A stretch of DNA of 64,000 bases from Pelomyxa schiedti (Eukaryota > Evosea > Pelobiontida > Pelomyxidae): NCBI GenBank assembly GCA_020536535.1, contig JAHLWZ010000821.1, forward strand, positions 48,036-112,035, written 5' to 3'. Both the position numbers and the translations under genes were made by a program. Each line of letters opens with the position of its first letter. The first letter of the stretch is position 1. The notes below the pieces were generated by a model. The model was not told the DNA's origin and did no database searches. It worked only from the letters and a program-made list of their open reading frames with translations. Below, piece by piece: positions 1 through 12,035 of the stretch.

Positions 1-1434
1 TGAACATAGATCTTTTTTATGGCAACCAAAGTGTTTGGGTACGACTGTTTGGTCTAATTATGAAGCACTATTCAACAGCTTCCAGTGCCGAAAGACAGAT
101 GCGCAGAAGCTCCATTATAAAAAGATGCAGTCTTTCTTCAAAAACCTCCACTACCGCAACGGGGACATCCCCCACCGCTAACCCCGCCACCACAGAGGTT
201 TCCTCAACGCCACATAATAATGGCACATCTACACCAGCATCAAATACATCAACAAGTACACCACCAGCAAGTACAACGCCAATTCACTTGCTCAGTCTTC
301 AACTACAGCCTCCATCTTCACCGGCACCACTTCCCCCTAACGGTGGTACGTCCCGTGGATTGTCATGTTCACTGTCTTCCCCGCCGCCTCGGCCAAACCC
401 GCCTCCTCATCACTCCACTGTTCCTTCACCCACGAAAACTACAGAAAGTGTTTCAACCGAAAAAGAGGTTTCATGGCAGGAACGAGAAAGAAGAGCAACA
501 GAAATCGAGCCACGACTCAGACCTGTAGAACACACTACAACACAAGCAACTTTTGTATGTGTAGCTTGTTTCTGAATATCATTACCCATCGTCTGTAGGT
601 TTCCCGCAGACCAAGCCAGCTGATCACACCAACATCTTCCACCCAGGAATCCAGTGGTGCGTAACATTTTGTTGTAAGGCCCCAATTTGTCTAATCACTA
701 TGCAGCACCAGATGGGTTACTACGTATAGTTATTTCAGGTGAACCAGGAGTATTTGAATCTCAAACTGTTGCCTTTAAGTATCAGCCTGAATTAAAAATG
801 CACCAAGTAACGCGTTGTTTGTCATAACTAATTTTCACTTCATTCTAGTTAATGAAACAAGTCTGTGCAAAAAAGGTTACAGTTCTATTCACTCCTGCAT
901 TAACTCACGCACCACCCCCATAAAAATAGATGTTGAATCCTGATGAGTGGTGCTTTAAATTCCTCAACCTCGATATTACATGTTCCATGGACCTAACACT
1001 TCGTGACCTGGGTGTTGTAAGCATCCGATTGTGCAAAAAAGCACAAGGTAGAAATTCATATCCTTTCCATACCAAGACAAACCAAACCATAAACCCTGTA
1101 TTTTTAAACTCTAGATACAGCCAGTACTAACAGTGTAACTAACAATAACCAAGGTTCTGTGGACGCTGCCGACTTGGGCAAGCTCTGTGACGAATTTGAC
1201 CCCGTTGTTGATGTTACCCAGGTTTCCGGCTCACAATGGAATTCTTCATCATCATCACAGCAATCCTCGCATGATGACGGCGGTGGTTCCGGTGTTGATG
1301 ACTTGGGGTTCAAGGTCACTACATACTCCTTTGAACAAGTCGCGGACTCTGAGCCCCGGGATGACTTGGATGACCTAGACACATTCTTCAACAGGCTTTC
1401 GGCTAAACGTGCTCTGGCTCCTCATCATCTGTGA
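1..1434 (+). CDS. 3' part of an unrecognised multi-exon gene
   Basis: The reading frame is already open at the left window edge, so the 5' end is missing. The first exon region (to about 575) is rich in Ser, Thr, Pro and Asn. Shorter exon-like stretches follow, for example one starting after an acceptor at about 738 and encoding GVFESQTVAFKYQPELKM. The last exon (about 1125-1434) is acidic and ends in a patch containing DDLDDLDTFFNRLSAKRA. That ending vaguely recalls the C-terminal MIT-interacting helix of IST1-type proteins, but no IST1 core domain is visible, so I assign no function. Exon junctions between 575 and 1125 are not resolved. The gene converges on the Armadillo gene. Confidence 0.45.
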
Positions 1435-1768
1435 TGGATTAAGAGGAAGGGAGGATTCAGACATAAAGTAGTCTGGGTTCTTGCTGGTGTATTTATTGTG
1501 TAATCACAGAGAGGAGGAAAAAAAACAGTACAAACATACTGCCAAAGGGTTTTTTAATTTTTTTTTAAAACTTGTTTGTTTTACTTTGTGGTTTGTGGAT
1601 GGCTTTAGTTGCTGGAACTGCTGGAGCTGCTGATGGAGGGAGTGGAAAGGCCTCGCACTAGATTAGAGCAGTGCTTTTGAATGGTGTCATTGTGTGGGTG
1701 TTCTTTTTGTATGGAGGTAAACAGTGGCACCTGGGGTACCAACGCCGTCTTTCCATCTGCAAAGGTAA
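1435..1768. other. Convergent intergenic region
   Basis: This lies between the stop codons of two convergent genes. It holds a T-rich tract at about 1548-1568 and no convincing coding region. It probably carries both 3' ends. Confidence 0.5.
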
Positions 1769-3673
1769 TTAATTAGCCTTGTGCATTTTTCTTAATTGAC
1801 AACCACCTGGGAGAAATGAGAGTGTCCACATAAGAGTGCAGGCGCGTTCCAATAGAGCACTCTGTGAAATGTTTTCTTGCATGGACACCAAGAGAGCGGG
1901 TAGTTCGGCAGCTATTTGAATTTTTATGGCTGTATGGCATCGTATCAGGGAAAGTTCATGTGACTGAAGGAAATACTCTGGTTTATAGCCAAGTTCCATA
2001 ATGCCCCAAATGCCTCCTGTTGAACAACTAACGCCTTATGACCCTTTATGGCAGACAAAACACGATGAGTAATCTCGGTGAGAACCTCATTGCCTTGATG
2101 AAGTTAGATGCTGGAATAATCTCTTAATTATTAAATAGTGGCGATTTGTTCAAAAGTCATTTAGACATGCCTAGGTTAAAAAAGAAAAATGAAATGCTAT
2201 TAAAAAGTCGGGAGCCAGTCTCTTGTATAGCAGAATTTTTTCGGTAGGTTTTCATGGATTCGATTACAGGTGCAAGGCACCCGCCATTCACAATTTGCTT
2301 TTGGTGGTCTAAGATGCAGTCTGCACGGTTACACTAAGTAGAGAGGAACAAACCTAAGGAGTTTGCTGCAAGTTTCGCCAGAGCACCTATGGCAACTTCT
2401 TGTACAACAGCACTCGAAGCATGGGCAGTTAGGGCTGTAAGTAAACACTTGATACCACCTTCACGGACAATCTGCTCCTGGTTCTCTTTAAATACCGTGA
2501 TGAAAATAGTCGACAGGGATATCAATGGAGAAACCTCTGTTTGCCGCCATATTGGACAAAGCACCTGCAGCTTTTTTTTGAACATCAGCTATTGTCTCAT
2601 GTGCCCTCATTGCGTCCAGTAAAGGAATTACAGCCCCTTCTTGTCCCATCTTTTGCTGAATTTCTTCAAAAATGAGGAGAAAGTAAGCTGTCATTACTCC
2701 AACTTTTTTTGAAAGAACCTGCGTTAACTGTGAGGTTCCACAAGGCTCCACAGGCCATTTTCTGAACAACAGCATTCTTCTGGTGTTCTCTCATCGCAGC
2801 AATAATAACACTTATGGCACCGTCATTTGCAATGCGGGATTTATGTTCTTTAGCAGGTTGAGAGAAAGATGAGACAGTCACTAAATACCAGCGTTTTTGA
2901 AGGCTAGGTTGAGCAAGACAAAACACCCGTTCTCTTGAACGATTGTATTTGTTATGTGCAGGCGCATTGCTGTGAGAACAGAGTCAATACCACCACCATC
3001 CACAATTTGTTTCTGATTATCTGAGGGAGCGTTAGGGAGGAAGCAGGCCAACTTAGCTGCCTTTGTCCCTTGCAAGAATTCCCAATGCCCCACAAGCCTT
3101 GGATTGGAGGTTCACATTCTTGGAATAAATCTTCATAGCTTCGATAACGCATGCCACACCGTTTGCAGCAGCAATAAGTGCATGATTTTCTGTTCACTTG
3201 GTGTAAAAAATGGAGAGATACACCGCCCATAGTTCGTGCTGTGTAAGGTGAAAGAAGTGAGTAATATTACCTGCATCATTGGCGAGCGTCTTCAAGTCCT
3301 CACAGCACTTTTCCTGAACCTCCACATCCTTCATGTTCGCCTTCATCGTAGACAGAACGCCAGACACTGTCAACTTTGGAGTCTTCGCAATTGTGGCTTT
3401 AGGAGCCGTCGCGGGCGCGGCAGCCGATCGTGCCGGGGTTTTCACAGGAGTCTTTGGTGGCGTTCCGGCTTCGTTGGAGGCCGCTGTCGACGAAGAAGGG
3501 GGCTGCGAGGAAGAAGTTGATGACGCATTTGAGGATGTAGCGGTAGATGCGGACTGGGAACTGCTTGTCGACACTGATGTCCTTGCCCTTTTGGTAGATC
3601 TTGGGGGTGCTGGCTGTTCGTCGGTGTTTGATTTGGGATCTTCTGTCGTCGTGGCCTTGCTGGAACTGCTCAT
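1769..3673 (-). CDS. Armadillo-repeat protein
   Basis: The start is the ATG at 3673, followed by about 110 residues of Ser/Thr/Pro/Ala-rich, lysine-containing sequence. At least six Armadillo-type repeats follow, roughly one per exon. Recognisable units include GGIDSVLTAMRLHITN (about 2950), GAISVIIAAMREHQKNAVVQ (about 2800), GAVIPLLDAMRAHETIADVQ (about 2610), GGIKCLLTALTAHASSAVVQ (about 2420), VLSAIKGHKALVVQQEAFGA (about 2050) and AELPALLVSMQENISQSALL (about 1860). Several repeats end in a typical helix-3 pattern such as GALWNLAIN or GALWNLTVN. Introns are short and tend to fall at repeat boundaries. Armadillo solenoids are protein-binding scaffolds; the partner cannot be told from sequence. 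The next gene upstream is Sen1, on the same strand. Confidence 0.85.
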
Positions 3674-3968
3674 TTTAATTTTTTTTTTCTTCTTTTGTTG
3701 CGTTTTAGTGCGTTTTTTTGTTTTTTTGTTCTTTTAGAGGAATTAAGAGATCGAAGGGGCTAAACAATCTGCTACTGGCCTTTCGGTTTTTGCTCAGTGC
3801 TTCACAGTCTTACTCACTCTCGAGTCCACCCGTGACCACATTGTAGTTTCACTGGGGACTTCGTTTCCCAGTCCAAGCTCCCAACAGTTTGGGTCTCTGC
3901 CGAACAGATACTTTGAAGGAATAGAACAGAAAGCAAGTGGTTTCTTTTTCTTTTTTAGCTACCAGAAG

Positions 3969-4377
3969 CTAAAAAAAGCTATCTTCGGTGTCCTTGTGTC
4001 TGTTTTGAAGGCGTGGTTTTTTAGGTCGAGGTTCTTTCGCTTTCGACGACGACGATGTAGTAGTAGTTGTTGAGTAGGATGATGACTTGTGGGTGGTTGC
4101 CGCCACCTCGCTTTGGGCTTGTGCTTTGAGCTTCTGCAGGCGCTTGGCACCCATTTTGTCAGATGTAGCGTTGGCAGCAGCACTTCTTTGTGCCCTGCCT
4201 CCACCACCGTTGTTGCTGTTGTTTGGTTTGGGTTTCTCGTCATTGGACTTGATGTGCGCTGTTGCCGGCTTTGGGGGTGGTTCTGTGCGGTGGACTGAGA
4301 GCCGGTGGGGCTTCTGGCCGAGGTTGTCAGAGATTGGCTTGTGTGGCTTTGCCGGACGTGGGGCCGTGGGTTCTGTG

Positions 4378-4428
<51 letters not shown>

Positions 4429-7400
4429 ACAGGAGGGGGCTGTTGTATTTGAGCTGAGGAGGCGCTTTCAAGTGCTGCTGTAGTAGCTTGCTGTTGTGGT
4501 TGCGGTTGCGGGTCGGTCTGGTGTTGTGGCTGTGGCTGTGGTTGTTGTCCTGGTGGCGGGGCTGTGGATAGTGATGGTGATGATACTTGTTGGTTGGGTT
4601 GTATTTGTACTTGCTGTGATGATTGGTCGAGGGGTTTAGTTGGTTGGGGCTGTGGTTGTGGTTGTGATTGAGCTTGTACCTGTGGCTGTGGTACATTAGG
4701 TTTGTTACTGGGTTCGACGACTGGTTGTGAGTGTTTTTGTTGATATAGTATGGCCTCCTGTAAGTCGAGCTTCACTGCTGGATGTGTGATATCGTCGTAG
4801 CTGCGTACAGGGAAATCTATTACTGTTAAAAGGAAGAAGAACTGTGGAATAGTTACATGAATGCCTTGATTTGACGTGGGAAATAAAGGCATGCCAATTC
4901 GAGTCACTATTCAAGAGAGATGAATTCCCAACAACCCACAGAGCACAACGTGCTCGGGTAAGCCCTACATTCATTCTCCGGATATCAGCAAGAAAACCAA
5001 TGCTATGGGCTATAGGTTTTTGTCCGTGAAACAAACAATAAAGCGGAAAAGCAACCAACAGGGGCCCTGACACAGGAAAAAAAAATAATATCCTTTTCTT
5101 GACCTTGGAATCCATCCTGTAATTTTGATAAATAGAGGAGGTACTGTGCCAAGTACACACCACAGTGTTTATTTCAATTTTATCAGTGTGGCCGCCAAGC
5201 TCCTTACGCACAGCCTCAAGGGAAGACTTTAATTCAATCTGCTGTTGTTTGTAAGGAGTAATGATCCCTATACTCAATTCCTGAAGTACATGTGAGAAAA
5301 GTGCAAAATGGGAATAAGAGGAGACTTCAAATAGAGTTGGGAATCCATGATGTAAAGTAACCAGAAGATTCATCACTAAACCAGCCTCTATCCTATTGAA
5401 GTGTGAAGAATTGTGCTTCCCTTCTGTGCTCCCTATTGTATCAAAAAACATCAATGGTCTAAAACGCTCGTCTGCGTGAAATGGCTGTGATGCCTTAGAC
5501 CAACATCTAAAAAGTATGTATACCTTGGTATGTGTTTTATTTGTGATGGATAAGGCATCAACCAGTGATCCACCATAGAAGTGCATGGAAGGGAAAGCTC
5601 TAATATCCCAGTGCATTCGATACTGGACAGTGAGAAGGTTGCATTGAGCCTTGCAGTCTTTAATACGCTGGAATAGACTTTGCTCATACTAGATTATGTG
5701 AGTATGTTGGAGCAGGAACACTACAAAAACCATGAATTTAACGGCAGTTTGGCTGATGACAGTGGCTGGGAGCTGGGCAGGGTCTCCAACAAGAATGCAA
5801 CGCCTTGCATTATATTGAAGAGGAATTAATGTTGAAACTTCAACTGCCTCGAAGGTTGTAAGGTCACTAAAAAAAGAGAGGAAAAAAAACTTGGGCAGCT
5901 TCGTCTATAATCACTGTCTCAAAGCCGTGATCAAGGCTACTGATCAATTCTGAACCACTATAGAGGAAGTGGGGAAATTTTATTCAGTATCGTACTTCTA
6001 TTTTACCTGCCACTCAGAGTACAACATATAATATCTGCTTCATTGAGAATGGACATTCTTAGTGCGAACTTAGCTTTCTGTATCCTCTACTAATCGTAAG
6101 TGTGACACTAGAGTAGAAAAGTATACTTTTGGATGACTTCTAATACGTTGTAGGTGCATTTGTTTCTCATCCCTAACTTGTACACGATTCCGTATAAGCT
6201 GATTTATAGCCGTTGAGCGGGTTGGATTCTATACATAGTTAGAGGTTAAACATGTGAAGGGAAACACCTACATGCTCCTCTTTATTTGCTTGGCACATAA
6301 AGGCGATACTATCAGTGAGTTTTTGTTCCTGGGAAGTTAAGCTTGCCAGTTCTATGACAGTATGGGTTCATCATTAATATGGGTTTTACTGTACTGTCTT
6401 GTGCGTGCTTGAACTCTTCAATGGCAATAGCGACCTCTGAGCTATTTTTTCTACAAGCTTCTTCAAGAAGTGAATCCAGATGTAAGTCACGAACATTTGT
6501 ATTGACATTGGATAAAATTCCCTTATGGAAAGTGAGGAATTTATCAAATTCTAGGGGTTTTACCAAACGAACTATTTTTGTGTTTTTCCTAAAAAAGGGG
6601 CTATTTTCAGCTAGCAGAGAGTTTTTCAGCCTCAAAGTAAGCGCGTCAACTGCCGCATTAGAAGGTGCACATATCAGCAAATGGTTTGTACTGGGGTAAT
6701 CTTAAAATGCGGTAAGGAAAAACTCGATTTATCATGTGATGCAAGCAAACCCAACTGTAAGGACACCTTACAGAAGTCGAGTTGCTAATAACTTGCTTTT
6801 TAGCATCACTCATTCTCAAAAGCACTGCTACAAGTCCTACTACTGTGTGTGTCTTCCCAGTACCTGGATGGAAGTGAACAAAATAAATAATTATAACAGC
6901 CCTACCAGGGGGGCCTTGCATCAACTTAAATCCCCCACCAGTAACACAGTTCTGCACCAAGGTCAAAGCCATTATACAAAGAAAAAAGTGCTTGCCTTGA
7001 TAGCAGCTTCTTGTGGTTCATTGAAACTCAAGGAATGCAGAAACACCTCAACAGGAGATGACAATTGGAGTGATGTAGGCGGATTCCTGGCAGTGCTGGA
7101 GTTCAATACATTGGGCAGCAGAGGAACATTGTTGCATTGCTGGAGGGCGTACCATTCACGGTTGATGGTGCTCATGCTCGTCATACGCCACAGACTCCAC
7201 TCTGAGTTGAGTAAAGTGACTTTTTTTGTCCTACATATTGTCACTAACCAATAATAGAGTTCTTTCCAACCTACCTGGGGTCAAGGTTGTCCAGGAAGAA
7301 CTTGACTCTTATCTCTGTTGGTTTAACTTTGCTTGGCTCTTTCTCTTCTTCTACGATTGCGAACAAAGAAACGCTTCCAGGAACTGACTCCGCTCTTGGT

Positions 7401-10400
7401 GGCTGTGAGGACACAGTTTGTGACAAAAGAATGAGGTCATGAGGAGCCACTTCAGACGCTAGGTTACTGTTGGAGCGAAGATGGAGAAACTGGAATTCAT
7501 CTGTCCTTGAGACAGAAGCAATCTGAACGGTAAACCGCGGTAGCTCTAGAAAAAGGATTACAATTCAGAACTCGTTTCTCGGGAATACTAGGAGTAACCT
7601 GACACTTCCTCTTTGGCTTTTTGAATTTGAGCAATGAACTCAGCAAGCAACAGAGGTTCGAATACTTCTTTATATTCCTGGAAGCATCTAAATGTACTCG
7701 GGACATTACGTAGTGCGCCACTGAGCTTTACCTCTGGTCATGCGTTGTGCAAAAAGGGACACAGAACACACCTTGAATGGATCCAGGTTATTGTAATCCC
7801 ATTTGAGAATCTTCTTGTGTAAATCAGCTGAAGGTCTATGTGGTACATTCCCCACAGGGGAATCTCGTGGTAATAATCTGTTGCTACTGGGTAGATCCAA
7901 TAACTAGGAAGTACCGGAAGTTTTTAGCTTTGCTGGTGAAAGATAAGAACTAATACTTGGACTTTATGGGTTGCTGATGCTTTCATTTTTCCAGTATGTG
8001 TAATCCTATCAGAGTCCTTGACCAGCTCCCCAAGGATATCATAATCATCATCCGGTCGGGTGAGTTTCCATTGAAGCCAACCCACACCCTTACGTTCTGT
8101 GTCGTTTAGTTTTGGGTTGTGAGTCGTGGCTTTTTACCAGGGAATGAAACATCATCTTCATCTGAATCAGATTCCACCTCGACAGCTGCGGAACTCTTTG
8201 TATTGTGAGCTTGTAAGGGTTGTGTCTCTGTAGTTACAGGAAGGGTCTTAGGCACTTGTGCTACAAGTGCCGGTGCCTTTGGCAGTAGGTTGGGTGCAGG
8301 AACTGAATTACTAATAATGGAGGGTTGTGGGGGGTGTAAGGAGGGACTGGGTTTTGTAGAGGCAAATTCACTTGTTGGTTTAGAGTTGACCAAGGTTGTA
8401 GGCTTTGGTAATACACTTAGAACTACAGGCAAGTATGAGGTTTGGTGAAGATTTGGCTCATTCGTTTTTGGTAAACAAGTGATTTTTTGAGTATGGATTG
8501 CTTCTGCTGTTAGTTTGGAAGTTGTTGTTGGGGCAAGGCTAGTGTCTAACGGTTCCAGCTTAAATAAGCTACACAATGTTCTAGAAATGGAAGGATTCTT
8601 CACTGAGTCTTATGTCAAGATAACAAAAGAATAAACTGTGGGCCTTTACTGGAAAGAGAATTCAAACATTTATCTTTTAATAGCTCTGGAGGTTCCAGGT
8701 CTTCACTTTTCAATACTGCATAGTCTGTTACTGCACATGTATAATTGACTTAAATGGACCTTGAACTAAAATTGTAATGCACCCAGCATACGGTTCTTGC
8801 AATTCTTCAGATGACAACTCAATTTTAAGCAAGTTGATGAGCCATGCAGGTGGAGGAGACTCCACAGCTGATGCGATTTTTGAACGACATAATGGCATCA
8901 ATTGCTGAAGAAAATATAGCAGTGATACTAAAATGGGAGGGTGGAGTTCAGGTGCCTGCTTTGTCATGAGTGGGAATTTGTCACAAGTGGCTTACTCTGG
9001 ACAGAACAAATTGTTCCACAAATAACCATAAGTCTTTGATTACCAGAAGCATTGCTTTACAGGAAACAGATTTCGGGATAATCACAGATAGGTAATCAAA
9101 AACAAGGTCCCAAGTGCTGTGTTTTGTTTTTTTCCCCAGTCACTCAACTCAATGCGCAAGTATTAAGGGAAAAGACCAAATACAATCCGAGTAACCAAGA
9201 AGACTCATGTCATCAAGAACTTGTTTGACCCCATACCAAAACGAAGGAAGTTGCTCAGTAGTCAAGGACTGTAGCATTTCGGGTACTGTGTGCTTGTTTG
9301 AGTGTCTGATAATTGTCAATTGAAATAGAGTAGAAGTAAAAAATACTTTAAAATGAAACTGGTTAACATTTTTCGGGTGTCCGCATCAAGAGTTACAAGA
9401 GCACCAAATAATGAACAAAAGAAATCTTTGGAGCTAATGCAGTCGAGGTCCCCACGAAACAGTTGTGCAAGATTAGCAGAGTATTGTACCTTTAGAAGTT
9501 AAAAACAGCTTAATTTTGGCCATACCATAGGGCAGTCTTTTTCATGAACTGGGTTGAACATACAAACGGTGACATGTGCAGTAAGAATACTTGTAACCGT
9601 AGATTTTGGAAGGATTCTGTGTGCTCTTCCAATGTTGTCCCACAGTGCAATGGCCCATCTACGGAATATTAAGGGAGAGCTCTCAAGTATTAGTCGAACG
9701 TACCCATAGTCATCAAGTTCATGCATGCACCAACTCTTAATTGCCAGAGCTGCAACCAGTACTTGATGGTCCAAAAAGGTTGTGGCCCCATTGGCATAGC
9801 ATTTTGCAGCAACACAATCACCAGCAATTCTTCCAACCCAAAGGCCACTGTGTCTAGAAGAGGCAGAAATGACATCATGGGTGTTTAGGTTGGAGCCCCC
9901 TGTCAGTGGTGGCCTATGCCTGGTGCAATTTTTGTCCAACACTTCATATCCAACCTTAATGGCGGTGTCCTTGATTATTGGGGTGTAGGTGACAGCCGAG
10001 GCAGCTACAGCTGCTGAGCGTGGAAGTTGTTGTAGTGTACCAAAAGTAAAAGTGAGGATCATGTCTAAGCAACGGTCAAATTCTTCATTGGTAGTCGTTG
10101 AATTCAAAAGGTGTGGAAGCACAAGCAGGAGTCTTTAAAGGAGAATCACTTAGAATAAAGAGATTGACTCAAGAAGTGAACACACGCTTTCTGTATGTGT
10201 TCTGGGTGTACCGACATCTTCTGTAATAGACTCTTGCACACTTCACCACACGATCTATTAACATGCTTCCATGCCAGAGGACCTGGAAATTCATATCAAG
10301 ATCACAAACGCTCCTTTAATTTTCCAGTCACATACCGATAAAATCTAAAATGCATCGCAAACATTGCAGAACAGGATATAATAAGTCATCAGGGCAGTCC

Positions 10401-11891
10401 AACACATTATTTATCACAATGAGAACAAAGGAAGGAAATTGAGCAAAAAAATAGTTCTCAAAAGTATCTCGACCAAACGACTAGAAGGTGTCAATATTAA
10501 CAAAGAGTTCATCCTACCTGTGTGAGAGTAGCAAGACCATTCCAAAAGCAATTTTTCTCAAGAGTGAATGCCGACTCTCTTTCAGTAAAATCATCAAATT
10601 CCAGGATTCCTGAATTGTATCAAATTTAAAAAGGCACCTCTCATACATACTCATGCACTCCTCCACAACAGGTTTTATAATCTCAAAGTCGGCAACAGAT
10701 AGAATTTTGCCAAATTTCTGCAATTGGCGTAGAGCCCATTCTCTGGGTACCAGTATTTTTGCATGAAGCCAGAGAGGAAGTACAAACTTGGGTACCTAAC
10801 ATGCACGTTCCGATGAAACATAAGTAAATATATGCCAGGCAATTTCTGTCCATCATCACGAAGCTCCACTCTACATTTTCCCAGAGAGAGTAATTTCTGC
10901 CCTGATTAGCGCGATATGCAACAAAAGTCGAGAGGAACATTTGTGAATGCATCATTAATAAATGTGTCATGAAGCAATTCCGGGAAGTTCAACACTTCAA
11001 AAAAGGCAATACTAGGGTTTCTCTCCATATTAGTAGTAATTCGTCTTCTCTTATAGTGATTAAGGAAGTAAATTGCAAACATTTCCTGAAGATAGTAGCA
11101 CCCAAACAAAAGGATACATCCCAGTTTGCCCAACTTGTAAGTAGTGGTCTGAGTGAGCCCTCAGGCGTGTACTTGGTAACCCTGTCAATCAATCTCCGCT
11201 TGCCTTGGTGGTAGGCAGTTACACTATTTTGTCTGTTAGGCAGTATCCCACTGATGATAATATTATATAGCCCCAAGGCATTCCATGCTCCTACTGATGA
11301 AATGTGTGTGAATTGCACTATGTACCATTCAGGGCACACTTGTAGCTGCTGGTCCATTAGTGAAAATATCTTTTGCAAAGCACTCCAGGCATCAGAGTGG
11401 TCCTTGAACTTTTTTTCGTCCCTCATGTGCTGCTCGTTCAAAACTAGCAGAATTTCCATCGAAATCTCGGAATATTTACACCAGGCGTGCCGCGGCCCGT
11501 TGTCGTCTTGCACTGACCCGCTCCCATAATTCGACGCCGAATCAGCGGCGGTGTCGCAGGATCTCACGAGGAAAGGCACGGCGTGGCCTAAGAACTCCAT
11601 GGCGCCCTCTGCCGTGTCCAACTTGGCCCAGAGGTGCTCGGGTATCCCATAACTCGTCTCTGGTGGGGCGGCCGCGTAGTCGTCGTGTGCACCACCCTCC
11701 CCGGTATCCTGTGGCGCCACGTCTTCCGCTTCTCCCGCTGACCAATCGTTTGTGTAATTGGGGGCCAATTGAGTCGCTTGCTCGTCCGCTGCAGAAGGTT
11801 CGTCGTCCCTGGGTTGTGCTTCTGTGCTCGCGGTGGTTGACGTATTCATAAACGCGCCGCTGGGTTGGGTCGCCTGAACATCGTCGTCCAT
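3969..11891 (-). CDS. SEN1: Sen1/senataxin-type superfamily 1 helicase
   Basis: This family unwinds RNA:DNA hybrids and acts in transcription termination and R-loop removal in the nucleus. The start is the ATG at 11891. A long helical N-terminal part (about 11.9-8.7 kb) and a Ser/Thr/Pro linker (about 8.6-8.1 kb) precede the helicase. The family hallmarks LHKKILKWDYNNLDPF (about 7.8 kb) and EVFEPLLLAEFIAQIQKA (about 7.65 kb) are clear. Helicase motifs in order are PQEAAI (about 7.0 kb), Walker A GPPG/GTGKT split by an intron (about 6.9 kb), APSNAAVD (6.65 kb), IIDEAAQ (5.9 kb), GDPAQLPATV (5.77 kb), ITPYKQQ (5.25 kb) and NVGLTRARCALWVVGN (about 4.95 kb). The C-terminal tail is Gln/Pro/Ser-rich, contains a poly-Ala run encoded by a (GCA)n tract and ends in basic, nuclear-signal-like sequence. 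There are many short introns, and individual exon edges are approximate. Confidence 0.93.
4381..4426. repeat. (CTG)n trinucleotide repeat, about 15 units
   Basis: This is a perfect CTG/CAG run inside the last exon of the Sen1-type gene. In the frame that joins the conserved exon upstream (IDFPVRSYDDI) it reads as poly-Ala; the neighbouring frame would give poly-Gln. Confidence 0.95.
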
Positions 11892-12035
11892 TCGGGTTTA
11901 TTAAATCTGATCTATAATCTCCCACGACTAGGTTTTGGCAAAACCCAAGTAGTACCGAATGGGTTCCCGTCCACAACTCCTGCCGAGTTTCAACAAGAAA
12001 AACCTGAGTCAGAGTTTGTTTCACCACTCTGTCAT

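Noticed and set aside
60-575. Start codon at 60 as the gene start
   Set aside because: The frame is open upstream to the window edge, so this Met is probably internal.
1125-1434. IST1 C-terminal motif
   Set aside because: Only a short acidic DDLDTFFNRL-like ending resembles it; the IST1 domain itself is not seen.
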